A stretch of DNA of 64,000 bases from Massiliimalia sp964370215 (GCA_964370215.1 CAYJIM010000004.1:1-64000); one strand, 5' to 3'; shown: positions 9,801-18,686, counted from the stretch's first letter. Notes: generated from the sequence alone by a model not told the origin. Program-made: numbers and translations.

Positions 9801-10262
9801 TCCGATGAAATGGCACAAACCGCCTATGCCGATCAGCATTATTTGATGAAAGGTGTCATTGTGGATCGGGAATCGGTTGTGCGTGCTATGGAACCCGGTT
9901 TGGATGCCACCTACACCCCGATTGCGCTGAAAAAAAATGCTTACAATAAGGGCGATTTGCGAGAGGACATCTTTGTGGAACGGCAAGCCAATGAGGAGTA
10001 TTTTTCACAACAGTCATTGGAATCAATGGTGACAGACAAGCAGCTAAACATGCTCTTCACCCACATTGAAACGCTGCTACATGATATGGTCGCACAGCTT
10101 TATCAAGGGGATATTGAGGCCAAACCGTTGACCGATACTTGTCGTTACTGTGACTTTGCACAGCACTGTGGATTTGAAGCAACCGACGGGGAACGACCCT
10201 ATGAAAAACTCAAGAGAAAAGATTTGTTTGCACGTTTGAGAGAGGAGCAAGCCGATGGCTAA
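6882..10262 (+). CDS. addB: ATP-dependent helicase/nuclease subunit B (AddB)
   Basis: A 1126-residue subunit of the AddAB recombination complex, which resects double-strand breaks to Chi-like sites for RecA loading. The N-terminal Walker A is GRAGTGKS (7-14). The C-terminal third has a RecB-type nuclease domain (RIIDYKTG around residue 913) framed by cysteines typical of the AddB 4Fe-4S cluster: one in RCKFRFFC near 765 and a CRYCDFAQHC cluster near 1093. The second in-frame ATG is chosen because AGGGGG is eight bases before it but only two before the first. addA starts eight bases before its stop, so translation is coupled. Length agrees with the family. Confidence 0.95.
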   Translation: MFHILQGRAGTGKSTVLFERVVEASKKRPVLLLVPEQFTFETERKFYQQCGAGIFARLKVTSFSRFATQLLKQHGIGGGYASDSVKLVLLVQALQEVKDLLGFYQQSADHLSFAEQVMSTVTQFKHAGVDSAALKETVAQIEDQRLQQKLADLHLIYQSYEARVSQSYLDNLDDLVRAADVCKQHPLHGYAIFIDEFKGLTVPELQLLEQMFKGCAEATVALCTDGCDPLFAGVEETKRQLIKVARQAGMRVAVPQTLTTQHRLQTMALCHLEQHVLQQSTKTHCADLTGVSVMVAQNEYDEIEYVAATIQKMVHEGKRFSEIVVATRNLEVYRNVLSTIFARYDIPFHLDRAKPLTETPLYRLVSHLLAFIERPQPERLLALLKCGLTPFSIEVVSSLENYLYYWSLKVKDWQIPFTLSPFGMEGARTEQELQQQELLLAEWNTLRESVIHAVNTAKTAFQQRRVQNMAEGVLEALEHLGVRDCINQMLQQVDLSNAVAMTAANEQKQAFEEIGHLCDLLVETVGQTPLDKSQFTALFGVVAKGVELSDIPRTADCVLVGSADHLRADAPKVTIVLGVNDQVFPYVPSEELLLQDRERQQLTALLPLEFTKSLKERVAEERFIAYKTMTMPSERLLLTLRKADIKGATLAPSSLLLQFKRLFSEAVVSDTAVLSPLDFCYTPQSAFSKMTMLFQEDSVLSASLKEYFSTDVTYKALLDGMQYLMEHRKKQLHNREQTKALFGQNVRLSPSRVEAYHRCKFRFFCEYGLKLKGREKLQLNALHRGNAIHDILHKVCVGITDYSHFSETQVKPLIQTAVGEYLEKMGGSERQTARFLYLYERIQQEVLLLLKKLFEQLANTPFRPTDFEYEIGKPGNTPGYRLTVNDITVTVHGVVDRVDQAIDQEGQTLIRIIDYKTGLKEFRLSDIYHGLNLQMLLYLLCLQRHGKGDDTDMVPAGALYMPAGSMGLKLGRQSDEMAQTAYADQHYLMKGVIVDRESVVRAMEPGLDATYTPIALKKNAYNKGDLREDIFVERQANEEYFSQQSLESMVTDKQLNMLFTHIETLLHDMVAQLYQGDIEAKPLTDTCRYCDFAQHCGFEATDGERPYEKLKRKDLFARLREEQADG

Positions 10263-13200
10263 GATGACCTTTACCCCCATGCAGCAACGTGCCATAGATG
10301 TGGGGCAAAAAAACATTTTGGTTTCTGCTGCGGCAGGCAGCGGGAAAACCGCTGTCTTGACCGAGCGGGTGTTGAAGATGCTTACCGCAACCCCGCCGGT
10401 GCCGGCAGATTCTCTGATCATTGTCACCTTCACCGTGGCAGCGTCCATTGAAATGCGGGAACGTATTGAAAAAAAGTTGATGGATTTATTGGAGGATGAT
10501 CCGCAAAATGAGCTGTTGAAACACCAACAGTTTTTATTGAGCCGTGCAAAAATCAGCACCATCCATGCCCTTTGCAGTAGCCTCATTCGAGAACAGTTCC
10601 AACAATTGGGATTGCCACCAAAATTTCGTCTGGCGGAGCAGACAGAGATCAACAATATCAAAGTGGAGCTCTTAGAAGAACTGTTGGAACAGGGGTATCG
10701 CACCGCTGATCCTGCATTTCTTGCGTTGGCGAACACCTACACCGATCGAGATGATCGGTTGTTGTCAGAATTGATTTTGAAGGTGTATGATTGGATTTTG
10801 AAGTATCCTTTTCCCACGGCACAGTTGGCACGGTATCACACCTTTTATGATGCCAAACCGCTGTCAGAAACTGACTGGGTACAAATCCTGCGAGAGGAGT
10901 GGATCCTGCCAACCCTTGCCGATGCAAAAAGGTGGTTACAAGAGGCAAAGGATCTTGCCATGGCGGATGACAAACTCATCAAATGCTATTATCCTGCCTT
11001 GGAACAGGATGTCGACCAGTTGACGATCCTTTACAACACACTGCGGGAAGGGCGCTGGGATGATGCCTGTCACATCGCAAGCACGCTTGAAAAGGTAAAC
11101 TTGAAGGCTGCCAGAGGGGTGGAAGACAAAGAACTGCTCGAACGAATCAAATTGTTACGTGGCAGCGCCCTAGAGCAGGTCAAAAAGATCCAAGAAACCT
11201 TTCTTTGCATTGACAGTAAGGCTTTTTTAGAGGATCAGGTATTTTTGTCGCAGACGCTACAAACACTGTTTTCAGTGGTGACGGACTATATGAACCGTGT
11301 GGCGGAGCATAAATTGGCACTCGGTATTTTGGATTACACCGATCTGGAGCATTTTGCTTTGCAGTTGTTGGTGGAAGAAACCGAAAAAGGGTATCAAAAG
11401 ACCCCACTGGCGGTGACACTGTCCGAACAGTATACAGAATTACTCATCGATGAATGCCAGGACATCAACTATCTGCAAAACCTGATATTCTGGGCACTGT
11501 CAAAAGGAGAACAGACGATGAATCGGCAGGAGGCTGTACCGCAATCGGAAAATCTGTTTATGGTTGGGGATGTCAAACAAAGCATTTACCGATTTCGCAA
11601 TGCGGTCCCTGAACTGTTTGTGGCCAAAAAAAAGCAGTTTGCAAAAGGATCGGAACAGGAAGAATTGATTTCGCTGGGGCACAATTTTCGCAGTCGTGCA
11701 GAGGTCACCGAGCCCATCAATTTCATTTTTGAAGCGATCATGACTGAGCGATTTGGTGGCATCGACTACGATGACAAGGAGGCATTGGTACCAGCGGCAC
11801 GTTATGAGCCTTATGATGGTGCATTTGCAGAACTGCATTTGGTGGAAAGCAAGCGAAAGACGAAGGGCAAAAGTACTGAAGAACAGGACGAAGAACAACC
11901 GGACGCAATGGATAGGGAAATGGACTATCTCATTGCATTGATTGAACGGATGGTGCAGGAAGGATATCAGGTGCAAGGGCCATCGGGACTGCGCCCCTGT
12001 CGATACCGTGATTTTTGTGTCCTGTTGCGCACCAAAAAAGGGAAGATTGATCGCATGATCAAGCGGATGCAGGAGGCGGGATTGCCGAGTTTTGCGGAAG
12101 CGGACACCGGATACTTCAACGCGCCGGAAGTGTTCATGATGCTACAACTGCTGCGTGTGATTGACAACCCGTTGCAAGACATTCCGCTGTTTGGTGTGTT
12201 GACTTCACCGATGTTTTTGTTTACCCCCGATGAAGTGGTGGAAATACGGCTACAAGAACCGAAACGATCGCTGTATTTTGGCGTGACAGCACTGGCAGAA
12301 ACAGGGGATGTCAAGTGTATGCAGTTTTTACGCACACTGATGCTGTTGCGACAACAGGCAAATCAATTGACATTGGAACAGATGATTCAATTGATTTACG
12401 ATCATACCGGCTTTTTATCGTTGATGGAAATGCAGCAGTCGGGGCGACAAAAGCGTGCCAACTTATGTCTACTACTGCATTATGCAGCAGCATATGAGCA
12501 GTTGGGCGGACAGGGGATCGATGGGTTTTTACGTTATCTTGATCGCTCCATTGCACGAGGGGAAGATTTTTCAGGCGCCAATGTGTCTTCCGAACAGGCG
12601 GATGTGGTGCGTGTCATGAGTATTCACGGCTCTAAGGGGTTGGAATTTCCGATCTGCATTGTGGCGAACCTTTCAAAATCCTTCAATGAACAAGATTTAA
12701 GTAAAGAAGTGGTGTTTGATGCAGACGATGGTGTTGCACTACACATCCGAAAGCCCAAAACCCATCAGCGATATAGCAATTTGGCACTGGAATACTTCAA
12801 ACAAAAGCAGCGACTGGCATCGCGGAGCGAGGAGCTTCGGGTGCTGTATGTGGCGGCAACGAGAGCAAAAGAAAAGCTCATTTTGATCGGCAGTACCGGC
12901 AAAGGACGTGCACAAAAAATTGCAAAAGAGGTGCAAAATAGCAACAACCTGTCCCAGTATGCGTCACGATGTAACAATATGTTGGATTGGATTTTGGCAG
13001 CGACCTGTCGTGTGACAGGGTTTGCAGAATGTTATTTGGAAGAACCCCTTTCGAAAACGATGACATTACCATTGCGGTTTTTCTATCATGATGACCAAGC
13101 AGTGGGTGAAACCACAACCGAGGAACGGGTGTTTACAAAACAGCCGGATCAGGCCATTGTTGATTGTCTGCAAAAGCGTCTATCCTTTTGCTATCCCCAC

Positions 13201-13827
13201 CAGGAAATGACTGTATTACCGGTCAAAGTTACGGCAACACAGCTTGCCAAACAGCAACAAACAGCCTTTGAGGCAATACCAAAACGCACCTTGAAGGATC
13301 GTACCGTTTTGGATGGTGCGGCAAGAGGGACAGCACTACATACTTTTATGCAATATGCAGATTTTTCAGGTGCGGTATTGGATTTATCAGCTGAAGTGAC
13401 GCGATTGGTTGATCAAAATTTCCTCACAGAGCAACAGGGGCGCGCCCTCAACCTCAAGGCGATTCAAAATTTTCTAGCATCACCGCTTTATCAACGAATG
13501 AAGCAAGCACAAAAATTACATCGTGAATATGCGTTTTTGTATGGCGTGCCGGCACAGGTCGTGGAAGAATCACTGTCGTCACAGTACGAAAAGGAAGTGA
13601 TCCTCATGCAGGGGATTGCGGATTTGGTGATTGAAGAGGAAGATGGCATTGTCATTGTCGACTACAAAACCGATAGGCTTTCCAATGTCGCTGATTTTGA
13701 GGAGCGATACAGCAGACAATTGCAGTTGTATGGACAGGCACTGCCGGATTATTTCCAAAAACCGGTCAAGGAATGCCTCATTTATGCACTGCATTTGGGT
13801 AAATCCATTGCCATACCGATGGCATAA
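10255..13827 (+). CDS. addA: ATP-dependent helicase/nuclease subunit A (AddA)
   Basis: A 1190-residue UvrD/Rep-type (SF1A) helicase with a C-terminal RecB-family nuclease. Walker A is AAAGSGKT (25-32), motif II is IDECQDIN (about 398-405), motif III-like GDVKQSIYRFR follows near 436, and VMSIHGSKGLEFP near 788 is motif V. The nuclease motif IVDYKTD is near 1140. It is the motor subunit that pairs with the upstream AddB product, and the eight-base overlap supports co-translation. HAD and SDR genes follow within 20 bases, so the operon continues past the recombination genes. No truncation or missing motif is seen. Confidence 0.96.
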   Translation: MAKMTFTPMQQRAIDVGQKNILVSAAAGSGKTAVLTERVLKMLTATPPVPADSLIIVTFTVAASIEMRERIEKKLMDLLEDDPQNELLKHQQFLLSRAKISTIHALCSSLIREQFQQLGLPPKFRLAEQTEINNIKVELLEELLEQGYRTADPAFLALANTYTDRDDRLLSELILKVYDWILKYPFPTAQLARYHTFYDAKPLSETDWVQILREEWILPTLADAKRWLQEAKDLAMADDKLIKCYYPALEQDVDQLTILYNTLREGRWDDACHIASTLEKVNLKAARGVEDKELLERIKLLRGSALEQVKKIQETFLCIDSKAFLEDQVFLSQTLQTLFSVVTDYMNRVAEHKLALGILDYTDLEHFALQLLVEETEKGYQKTPLAVTLSEQYTELLIDECQDINYLQNLIFWALSKGEQTMNRQEAVPQSENLFMVGDVKQSIYRFRNAVPELFVAKKKQFAKGSEQEELISLGHNFRSRAEVTEPINFIFEAIMTERFGGIDYDDKEALVPAARYEPYDGAFAELHLVESKRKTKGKSTEEQDEEQPDAMDREMDYLIALIERMVQEGYQVQGPSGLRPCRYRDFCVLLRTKKGKIDRMIKRMQEAGLPSFAEADTGYFNAPEVFMMLQLLRVIDNPLQDIPLFGVLTSPMFLFTPDEVVEIRLQEPKRSLYFGVTALAETGDVKCMQFLRTLMLLRQQANQLTLEQMIQLIYDHTGFLSLMEMQQSGRQKRANLCLLLHYAAAYEQLGGQGIDGFLRYLDRSIARGEDFSGANVSSEQADVVRVMSIHGSKGLEFPICIVANLSKSFNEQDLSKEVVFDADDGVALHIRKPKTHQRYSNLALEYFKQKQRLASRSEELRVLYVAATRAKEKLILIGSTGKGRAQKIAKEVQNSNNLSQYASRCNNMLDWILAATCRVTGFAECYLEEPLSKTMTLPLRFFYHDDQAVGETTTEERVFTKQPDQAIVDCLQKRLSFCYPHQEMTVLPVKVTATQLAKQQQTAFEAIPKRTLKDRTVLDGAARGTALHTFMQYADFSGAVLDLSAEVTRLVDQNFLTEQQGRALNLKAIQNFLASPLYQRMKQAQKLHREYAFLYGVPAQVVEESLSSQYEKEVILMQGIADLVIEEEDGIVIVDYKTDRLSNVADFEERYSRQLQLYGQALPDYFQKPVKECLIYALHLGKSIAIPMA

Positions 13828-13843
13828 ACAAGAGGAGAATAGA

Positions 13844-14515
13844 ATGAAGATTACAGCAGTTGCATTTGATATGGATGGCTTGCTTTTTGATACCGAACGA
13901 CTGGTACAAGAAGCGTGGGATGTGGTCGGGCGCACCCTTGGGTATGAAAATCTAGGGGCGTTCAACTACAAAACATTGGGACTCAATCGTGTGGCTTGTC
14001 GTGCACTGTTCTTAGCGCACTACGGTGCCGATTTCCCTTACGAACAATTGCAGGAAGGGGAACACCGCTACATTCAACAGGCGATCAAAGAACGGGGGAT
14101 GCCGGTGAAAACAGGGGTACGGGAGTTGTTGGCATTTCTCAAAGCGGAAGGCTATTTGATGGCAGTGGCAACATCTACCTACACCGACATTGCCAAAAAA
14201 TACCTTGCCGACACCGCATTGCTCCCCTATTTTGTCGATGTGATCGGGGGCGATCAGGTGACAGAGAGTAAGCCAAATCCTGAAATTTACCTCAAAGCCT
14301 GTACTGCAATGGGGGTGGATCCTACCTGTTGTTTGGCGTTGGAGGATTCCTTTAATGGCATTCGTGCGGCACATGCAGGGGGCTTGATTCCCGTGATGGT
14401 GCCGGACTTGGCCGAACCGGATGCCGAAATGAAAGAGAAAGCGGTTGCTTGTGTTTCCTCTCTTTTAGAAGTCATTCCATTTTTGCAACAAGGTGCGAAG
14501 GAGGAAACGCTGTGA
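13844..14515 (+). CDS. HAD-superfamily hydrolase, beta-phosphoglucomutase-like
   Basis: A 223-residue HAD subfamily IA protein. The nucleophile motif is D9-M-D11-G12, motif II is the serine/threonine in VATST (about 109), the motif III lysine lies in TESKPNPEIY (about 143-152), and ALEDSFNGI (about 166-174) is motif IV. The helical cap between motifs I and II resembles phosphatases and phosphomutases acting on small sugar phosphates. The substrate cannot be told. The start is the ATG preceded by AGAGGAG; a much longer upstream open frame overlaps addA and is not credible. Its stop overlaps the GTG start of the next gene by four bases. Confidence 0.88.
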   Translation: MKITAVAFDMDGLLFDTERLVQEAWDVVGRTLGYENLGAFNYKTLGLNRVACRALFLAHYGADFPYEQLQEGEHRYIQQAIKERGMPVKTGVRELLAFLKAEGYLMAVATSTYTDIAKKYLADTALLPYFVDVIGGDQVTESKPNPEIYLKACTAMGVDPTCCLALEDSFNGIRAAHAGGLIPVMVPDLAEPDAEMKEKAVACVSSLLEVIPFLQQGAKEETL

Positions 14516-15243
14516 AAACCGTATTGATTACCGGTGCTTCTCGGGGGATCGGGGCACAAACGGCGTTGCACTTTGCAACACAAGGGGTACAAGTGGCGGT
14601 ACACTACCACCGTGAAAAGGAAAAAGCGGAAGCCATTGTAGAAAAAATTCGGCAAAAGGGTGTGCTCTCCATTGCGGTACAAGCAGATATTTCTGAACAG
14701 TCTCAGGTAGAGGCGATGGTCGGACAGGTGGTCGATCAGTTAGGTGCTATTGACTGTTTGGTCAACAATGCAGGGGTTGCCATGCAGTCGCTTTTTACCG
14801 ACACCACAGCCGAGCAATGGCGTAAACTGTTTGCGATTCATGTAGACGGCACCTTTTATTGCACCCAAGCGGTACTGCCTGCCATGATTCAAAGACAAGG
14901 AGGTAGTATCGTCAACGTCTCCTCCATTTGGGGGATCAGTGGGGCTTCCTGTGAAGTGGCGTACTCTTCGGCAAAAGCAGCGGTCATCGGTATGACAAAG
15001 GCACTCGCCAGAGAGGTGGGGCCGAGCGGTATCCGTGTCAATTGTGTGGCACCCGGTGTCATTGATACCGATATGAATCGTGGGTTTGATGCACAAACGA
15101 TGGGTGCATTAAAAGAGGAGATCTCGCTGTGTCGCTTGGGCACTACAGCAGAGGTGGCGAGTAGTATTTACTACCTTGCCAGTGCAGAGGCGTCTTTTAT
15201 TACGGGACAGGTGTTGACAGTAGATGGTGGTATGATTGGGTAA
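14512..15243 (+). CDS. ymfI: SDR reductase, likely EF-P 5-aminopentanone reductase (YmfI)
   Basis: A 243-residue short-chain dehydrogenase with NADPH motif GASRGIG (8-14), NNAG (86-89) and catalytic S138, Y151 and K155. The active-site stretch SSIWGISGASCEVAYS and APGVIDTDMN resemble YmfI. In Bacillus subtilis YmfI reduces the 5-aminopentanone group on elongation factor P to 5-aminopentanol, easing ribosome stalling at prolines. The alternative is a housekeeping FabG, but the gene is not in a fatty-acid cluster. GTG start with AAGGAGG eight bases before; GTGA overlap with the HAD stop. ymfF and ymfH homologues lie 23 kb downstream, which strengthens the reading. Confidence 0.75.
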   Translation: MKTVLITGASRGIGAQTALHFATQGVQVAVHYHREKEKAEAIVEKIRQKGVLSIAVQADISEQSQVEAMVGQVVDQLGAIDCLVNNAGVAMQSLFTDTTAEQWRKLFAIHVDGTFYCTQAVLPAMIQRQGGSIVNVSSIWGISGASCEVAYSSAKAAVIGMTKALAREVGPSGIRVNCVAPGVIDTDMNRGFDAQTMGALKEEISLCRLGTTAEVASSIYYLASAEASFITGQVLTVDGGMIG

Positions 15244-15288
15244 AAAAAGTTTTTTATTTGGTTTTTGTAAAATGCTCTCAAAGATTGA

Positions 15289-15317
15289 TTGACTTGTCAA
15301 AGAATGTAAGATATAAT
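15289..15317 (+). promoter_or_regulatory. Promoter of uracil permease
   Basis: TTGACT-N17-TATAAT. The transcript start would lie only about 40 bases before the coding start, leaving no space for a PyrR attenuator or purine riboswitch. Confidence 0.82.
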
Positions 15318-15365
15318 CAATTCATGGATTATTTTTAAAGAAACTTTGAAGGAGGATTATAATTC

Positions 15366-16634
15366 ATGGAAAGAAAAATGATTGGCATTGAAGATAAAGT
15401 GCCGCTCTCACTACTCGTACCGTTGTCCTTACAGCATTTGTTTGCCATGTTCGGCGCATCTATTTTAGTTCCGATCGTCTTCGGCATTCAACCGGGTATC
15501 GTCCTGTTGATGAATGGGGTGGGAACACTCATCTTCATTTTGTTGACCAAAGGGAAATCGCCGGCATACCTCGGCTCGTCCTTTGCCTTTTTGGCACCGG
15601 CATCCTTGGTGGTAGCGGCCTACGGTTATGAGTATGCGCTTGGTGGCTTTGTGGTCATCGGGCTTTGTGGCTGTCTGCTGTCTGCACTCATTTACAAATT
15701 TGGCACCAAGTGGATCAATGTGGTACTGCCACCGGCGGCAATGGGGCCTGTTGTGGCACTCATCGGGTTGGAACTTGCAGGGCACACCGTTGGCGGTGGT
15801 GCCATTGGGGCAAACCTGATGTCGGAAACCACCACCTATCAAGACGTTGTGGTGTTTGGGGTTACTTTGGGTACAGCAATCTTCGGGAGCATCTTGTTCC
15901 GTAAATTTTTGGCAGTCATTCCGATTTTGATTGCTTTGGTAGTTGGTTACCTCACGGCACTCGCATTTGGGATGATCGACTTTACACCGGTGTTGCAAAG
16001 CTCGTTCTTTGTTCTGCCGCAGTTTACCTTCCCAAAATTTGATGCAACAGCGATTTTGACCATCCTGCCGGTACTGTTTGTCATTGTCAACGAGCATATT
16101 GGGCATCAAATTGTCACTTCGAAAATTGTTGGTAAAGATCTGATCAAAGATCCGGGGCTGCATCGCACCTTGCTTGGCGACAATGTTTCCACCACCATTT
16201 CTGCGTTTCTCGGCAGTGTGCCGACAACCACTTATGGGGAAAACATCGGTGTCATGGCGGTGACTAAAGTGTATTCGGTTCGTGTTATTGCAGGCGCGGC
16301 AATTGTTTCCATCGCAATGGCGTTCATCGGACCTTTGTCTGCGTTCATTGCTACCATTCCCGGCAACGTCATCGGTGGGATGACCTTCCTGCTATATGGC
16401 ATGATTGGGGCATCGGGCATTCGTATTCTGGTAGACAGCAAAGTTGATTACAGTAAAAATGTCAACCTTATTTTGACCTCGGTTGTGTTTGTCACAGGTC
16501 TTTCCGGCGTGACTGTCACCATTGGTGATGTAGAATTCCGTGGCATGGTATTGGCAGGACTTGTAGCGATGATCTTAAGTTCTATTATTTTTGTACTTCA
16601 AAAATTCAAATTGACAAACGATAGCAACGTATAG
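15366..16634 (+). CDS. uraA: Uracil permease (NCS2 family)
   Basis: A 422-residue nucleobase:cation symporter of the NCS2 family in the cytoplasmic membrane, importing uracil (possibly xanthine). QHLFAMFGASILVP near residue 23 and the AYLGSSFAFLAP stretch near 68 are UraA-type signatures, and INEH-like VNEHIGHQ near 240 supplies the substrate-binding glutamate. About fourteen hydrophobic segments are visible. AAGGAGG precedes the ATG. It is a single-gene transcript between its own promoter and the terminator at 16636-16680. Uracil is favoured over xanthine because of the close UraA-like TM1 and TM8 sequences, but specificity is inferred. Confidence 0.88.
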   Translation: MERKMIGIEDKVPLSLLVPLSLQHLFAMFGASILVPIVFGIQPGIVLLMNGVGTLIFILLTKGKSPAYLGSSFAFLAPASLVVAAYGYEYALGGFVVIGLCGCLLSALIYKFGTKWINVVLPPAAMGPVVALIGLELAGHTVGGGAIGANLMSETTTYQDVVVFGVTLGTAIFGSILFRKFLAVIPILIALVVGYLTALAFGMIDFTPVLQSSFFVLPQFTFPKFDATAILTILPVLFVIVNEHIGHQIVTSKIVGKDLIKDPGLHRTLLGDNVSTTISAFLGSVPTTTYGENIGVMAVTKVYSVRVIAGAAIVSIAMAFIGPLSAFIATIPGNVIGGMTFLLYGMIGASGIRILVDSKVDYSKNVNLILTSVVFVTGLSGVTVTIGDVEFRGMVLAGLVAMILSSIIFVLQKFKLTNDSNV

Positions 16635-16635
16635 T

Positions 16636-16680
16636 AAAAACCCTGCCGCTACGGTCTATGACCGTGGCGGCAGGGTTTTT
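16636..16680 (+). terminator. Intrinsic terminator after uraA
   Basis: A long GC-rich hairpin with AAAAACCCTGCCGC on the left, GCGGCAGGGTTTTT on the right and an inner ACGGTC/GACCGT stem, ending in a T-run. Confidence 0.93.
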
Positions 16681-16693
16681 ATCTGCAAAATCA

Positions 16694-16721
16694 TTGACAG
16701 GATAATAGATTGGTGTATAAT
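16694..16721 (+). promoter_or_regulatory. Promoter and leader of rubrerythrin
   Basis: Consensus TTGACA-N16-TATAAT. The transcript has a leader of about 95 bases that contains a perfect TTGCCA-ACG-TGGCAA hairpin (16748-16762), which may be an operator or an mRNA structure. Confidence 0.85.
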
Positions 16722-16822
16722 GGTAGTAAGGGCCATACCTTAATTCCTTGCCAACGTGGCAACGCAAAAATCCTTTGATCAACAACCATGGTGCAACAGT
16801 ACAAGAAAGAGAGGGACTTTTT

Positions 16823-17365
16823 ATGAAAGAATTAAAGGGAACAAAAACAGAACAAAATTTACAATCGGCATTTGCAGGGGAAAGCCAAGCGCGCAACAAG
16901 TATACTTATTATGCGTCTAAGGCAAAAAAAGAAGGATATGAGCAAATTTCAGCACTGTTTTTAGAAACGGCAAACAATGAAAAAGAACATGCAAAAATTT
17001 GGTTTAAACTACTGCATGACGGTGCAGTACCCGATACGGCGCAAAATTTGAAAGATGCGGCAAGTGGCGAAAATTATGAGTGGACGGACATGTATGCCAC
17101 CTTTGCAAAAGAAGCAAAAGAAGAGGGGTTTACCGAAATTGCAGCCTTGTTTGAAATGGTCGCTAAAATCGAAAAACACCACGAAGAACGCTATTTGAAA
17201 TTATTGAAAAATGTAGAAGAAGAAACTGTTTTCGCCAAGGGGGAAGTCACTGTTTGGCAATGCGCAAACTGTGGACATATCACCGTTGCAGAGGGTGCAC
17301 CGGACAAATGCCCGGTTTGTGACCATCCTAAAGCATATTTTCAAGTATTGGCAGAAAACTATTAA
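16823..17365 (+). CDS. rbr: Rubrerythrin
   Basis: A 180-residue non-haem iron peroxidase that reduces hydrogen peroxide in anaerobes, drawing electrons from rubredoxin or NADH oxidoreductases. The ferritin-like diiron domain has E20, E53xxH56, E97 and E117xxH120. The C-terminal rubredoxin-like domain has C147xxC150 and C163xxC166 for one FeS4 centre. An upstream ATG at 16748 lies within the leader hairpin region and has no ribosome binding site; the ATG at 16823 follows GAGAGGG. The flavin reductase gene follows 39 bases later, forming an oxidative-stress pair under the strong promoter at 16694-16721. Confidence 0.95.
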   Translation: MKELKGTKTEQNLQSAFAGESQARNKYTYYASKAKKEGYEQISALFLETANNEKEHAKIWFKLLHDGAVPDTAQNLKDAASGENYEWTDMYATFAKEAKEEGFTEIAALFEMVAKIEKHHEERYLKLLKNVEEETVFAKGEVTVWQCANCGHITVAEGAPDKCPVCDHPKAYFQVLAENY

Positions 17366-17404
17366 AAAATGTGATCCCAAAGGATTGCAGGATGGAGTGT
17401 TCAT

Positions 17405-17908
17405 ATGAATCCAGCAGCACTGTTTAAGTTGTCCTATGGCGTTTATATCATTTCGACGATGGATGGCGCTCAAAAAGTCGGTTGTGTCGCAAATTCGGCC
17501 ATGCAGGTAACCGCCATTCCGGAAACGGTTGCGGTCAGCATTGCACACGATAATTATACCCATGGGAGTATTGAAACAAGTGGGGTGTTTGCCCTTTCCA
17601 TTATGCCGGAGAATACCCCGCCGCTGACCATCGGGAAATTTGGTTTTTTCAGCTGTGAAAATACCGATAAATTCAAAGAAATTCCCCATGTTATGAAAGG
17701 GGACATGCCGATTGTGGAGGGTGCTTGTGCCTATATTACTTGTAAGGTGATCAATCGTTTTGAAACGGATACCCACACCATCTTTTTGGGTGCGGTCACC
17801 GATGGGGATGTCCTGTCCGAAGAACCACCGATGACTTATGATTACTATCATCGTGTCGTTAAAGGAAAAGCACCGAAAAACGCACCGACCTATCAAAAAC
17901 CACAATAA
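17405..17908 (+). CDS. Flavin reductase-like FMN-binding protein
   Basis: A 167-residue member of the flavin reductase (DIM6/NTAB) split-barrel family. The N-terminus (MNPAALFKLSYGVYIIST) and NSAMQVTAIPETVAVSIAH-type segments match the flavin domain of the high-molecular-weight rubredoxin of clostridia and acetogens, but here no rubredoxin domain is fused. The likely role is NAD(P)H-dependent electron supply to rubrerythrin or a rubredoxin partner, as the gene directly follows rubrerythrin. The partner is inferred from position. A strong bidirectional terminator follows five bases after its stop. Confidence 0.82.
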   Translation: MNPAALFKLSYGVYIISTMDGAQKVGCVANSAMQVTAIPETVAVSIAHDNYTHGSIETSGVFALSIMPENTPPLTIGKFGFFSCENTDKFKEIPHVMKGDMPIVEGACAYITCKVINRFETDTHTIFLGAVTDGDVLSEEPPMTYDYYHRVVKGKAPKNAPTYQKPQ

Positions 17909-17912
17909 CAAC

Positions 17913-17947
17913 ATGACCCCTCGAACAGTTTCTGTTCGAGGGGTCAT
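17913..17947. terminator. Bidirectional intrinsic terminator
   Basis: A perfect 16-bp inverted repeat (ATGACCCCTCGAACAG and complement) with a three-base loop, between the convergent flavin reductase and CBS-domain genes. T-runs are weak on both sides. Confidence 0.8.
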
Positions 17948-17954
17948 TGACGTA

Positions 17955-18686
17955 TTATCGTTTGTTGCGGCGTTGTTGGAATTCCTCATCATCCAATACA
18001 TCCCACGGGGTGATCATGCCGAGTAAACGATCCTTCGGATCCCCTGACTTGGTGATGAAAATGGCGGCAAGTCGACGATCGTGCTTGGTGGGACGTTCAA
18101 ACAGCACTCTCGCCTCAAAGTAATTCGCCGTTTTAGGTAGAAATAAAAACTGTTCGGTGCGGTGGGTGTGGATCGGAATAAGAGCACGAAATCGATCTAG
18201 TTTGGTGTCTGCGTTTAAATCACAACCACCGTGTTCCACTGCGTCGCTGAATAGCGTGGAGACACTAAACACCCCGAAGAAAAGCCCGTTTTCAAAGATG
18301 GGAAGATGGGAAAACCCATCTCGCTGCATCCGTCGCATAGTGCGCAGGGCATTGTCGGAAAGGGAAGCTGAGAAAATCAGTTCTGCCGGTGTGGCATAAT
18401 TTAGCGCTAAGGGTGGACGTTTGACATGTTCAATGATTTCCTTGAGGCATTCTACCAGGACAGCAGAAGGCTCGATGATGGCTTGTCCGCCGATTTCAGG
18501 GGAGTGCACCAAAATGTTGCGAATTTCACGACAAAGATCCAATTCTTCTCGAAAGAGCTTTCCTTCTGCTGAATGCAGATACGCCATGATAGGGCTTTGA
18601 AAGCGCTTCGCCTCACGTGTTTCGGGACGTTGGCTCAGCAGATGTTCCAGCGTTCGATATAGGGATAAAAATTCTTCTTCACGCAT
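17955..18686 (-). CDS. CBS-domain regulatory protein
   Basis: A 243-residue soluble protein. The first 90 residues form a helical domain with RNILVHSP near 58-65. A tandem CBS pair follows from about 95 to 235; its first motif includes DGFSHLPIFENGLFFGVFS and it ends in LLGMITPWDVL. CBS pairs usually bind adenine nucleotides and act as energy sensors. It overlaps the start-side mscS gene by eight bases and must be co-expressed with it, so regulation of the channel or a response to the same stress is plausible. No catalytic motif is seen; the function beyond ligand sensing is unknown. Confidence 0.7.
   Translation of the reverse strand: MREEEFLSLYRTLEHLLSQRPETREAKRFQSPIMAYLHSAEGKLFREELDLCREIRNILVHSPEIGGQAIIEPSAVLVECLKEIIEHVKRPPLALNYATPAELIFSASLSDNALRTMRRMQRDGFSHLPIFENGLFFGVFSVSTLFSDAVEHGGCDLNADTKLDRFRALIPIHTHRTEQFLFLPKTANYFEARVLFERPTKHDRRLAAIFITKSGDPKDRLLGMITPWDVLDDEEFQQRRNKR

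Noticed and set aside
15318..15365. Purine riboswitch or PyrR attenuator before uraA
   Set aside because: Only about 40 bases separate the promoter from the start codon, too short for either.
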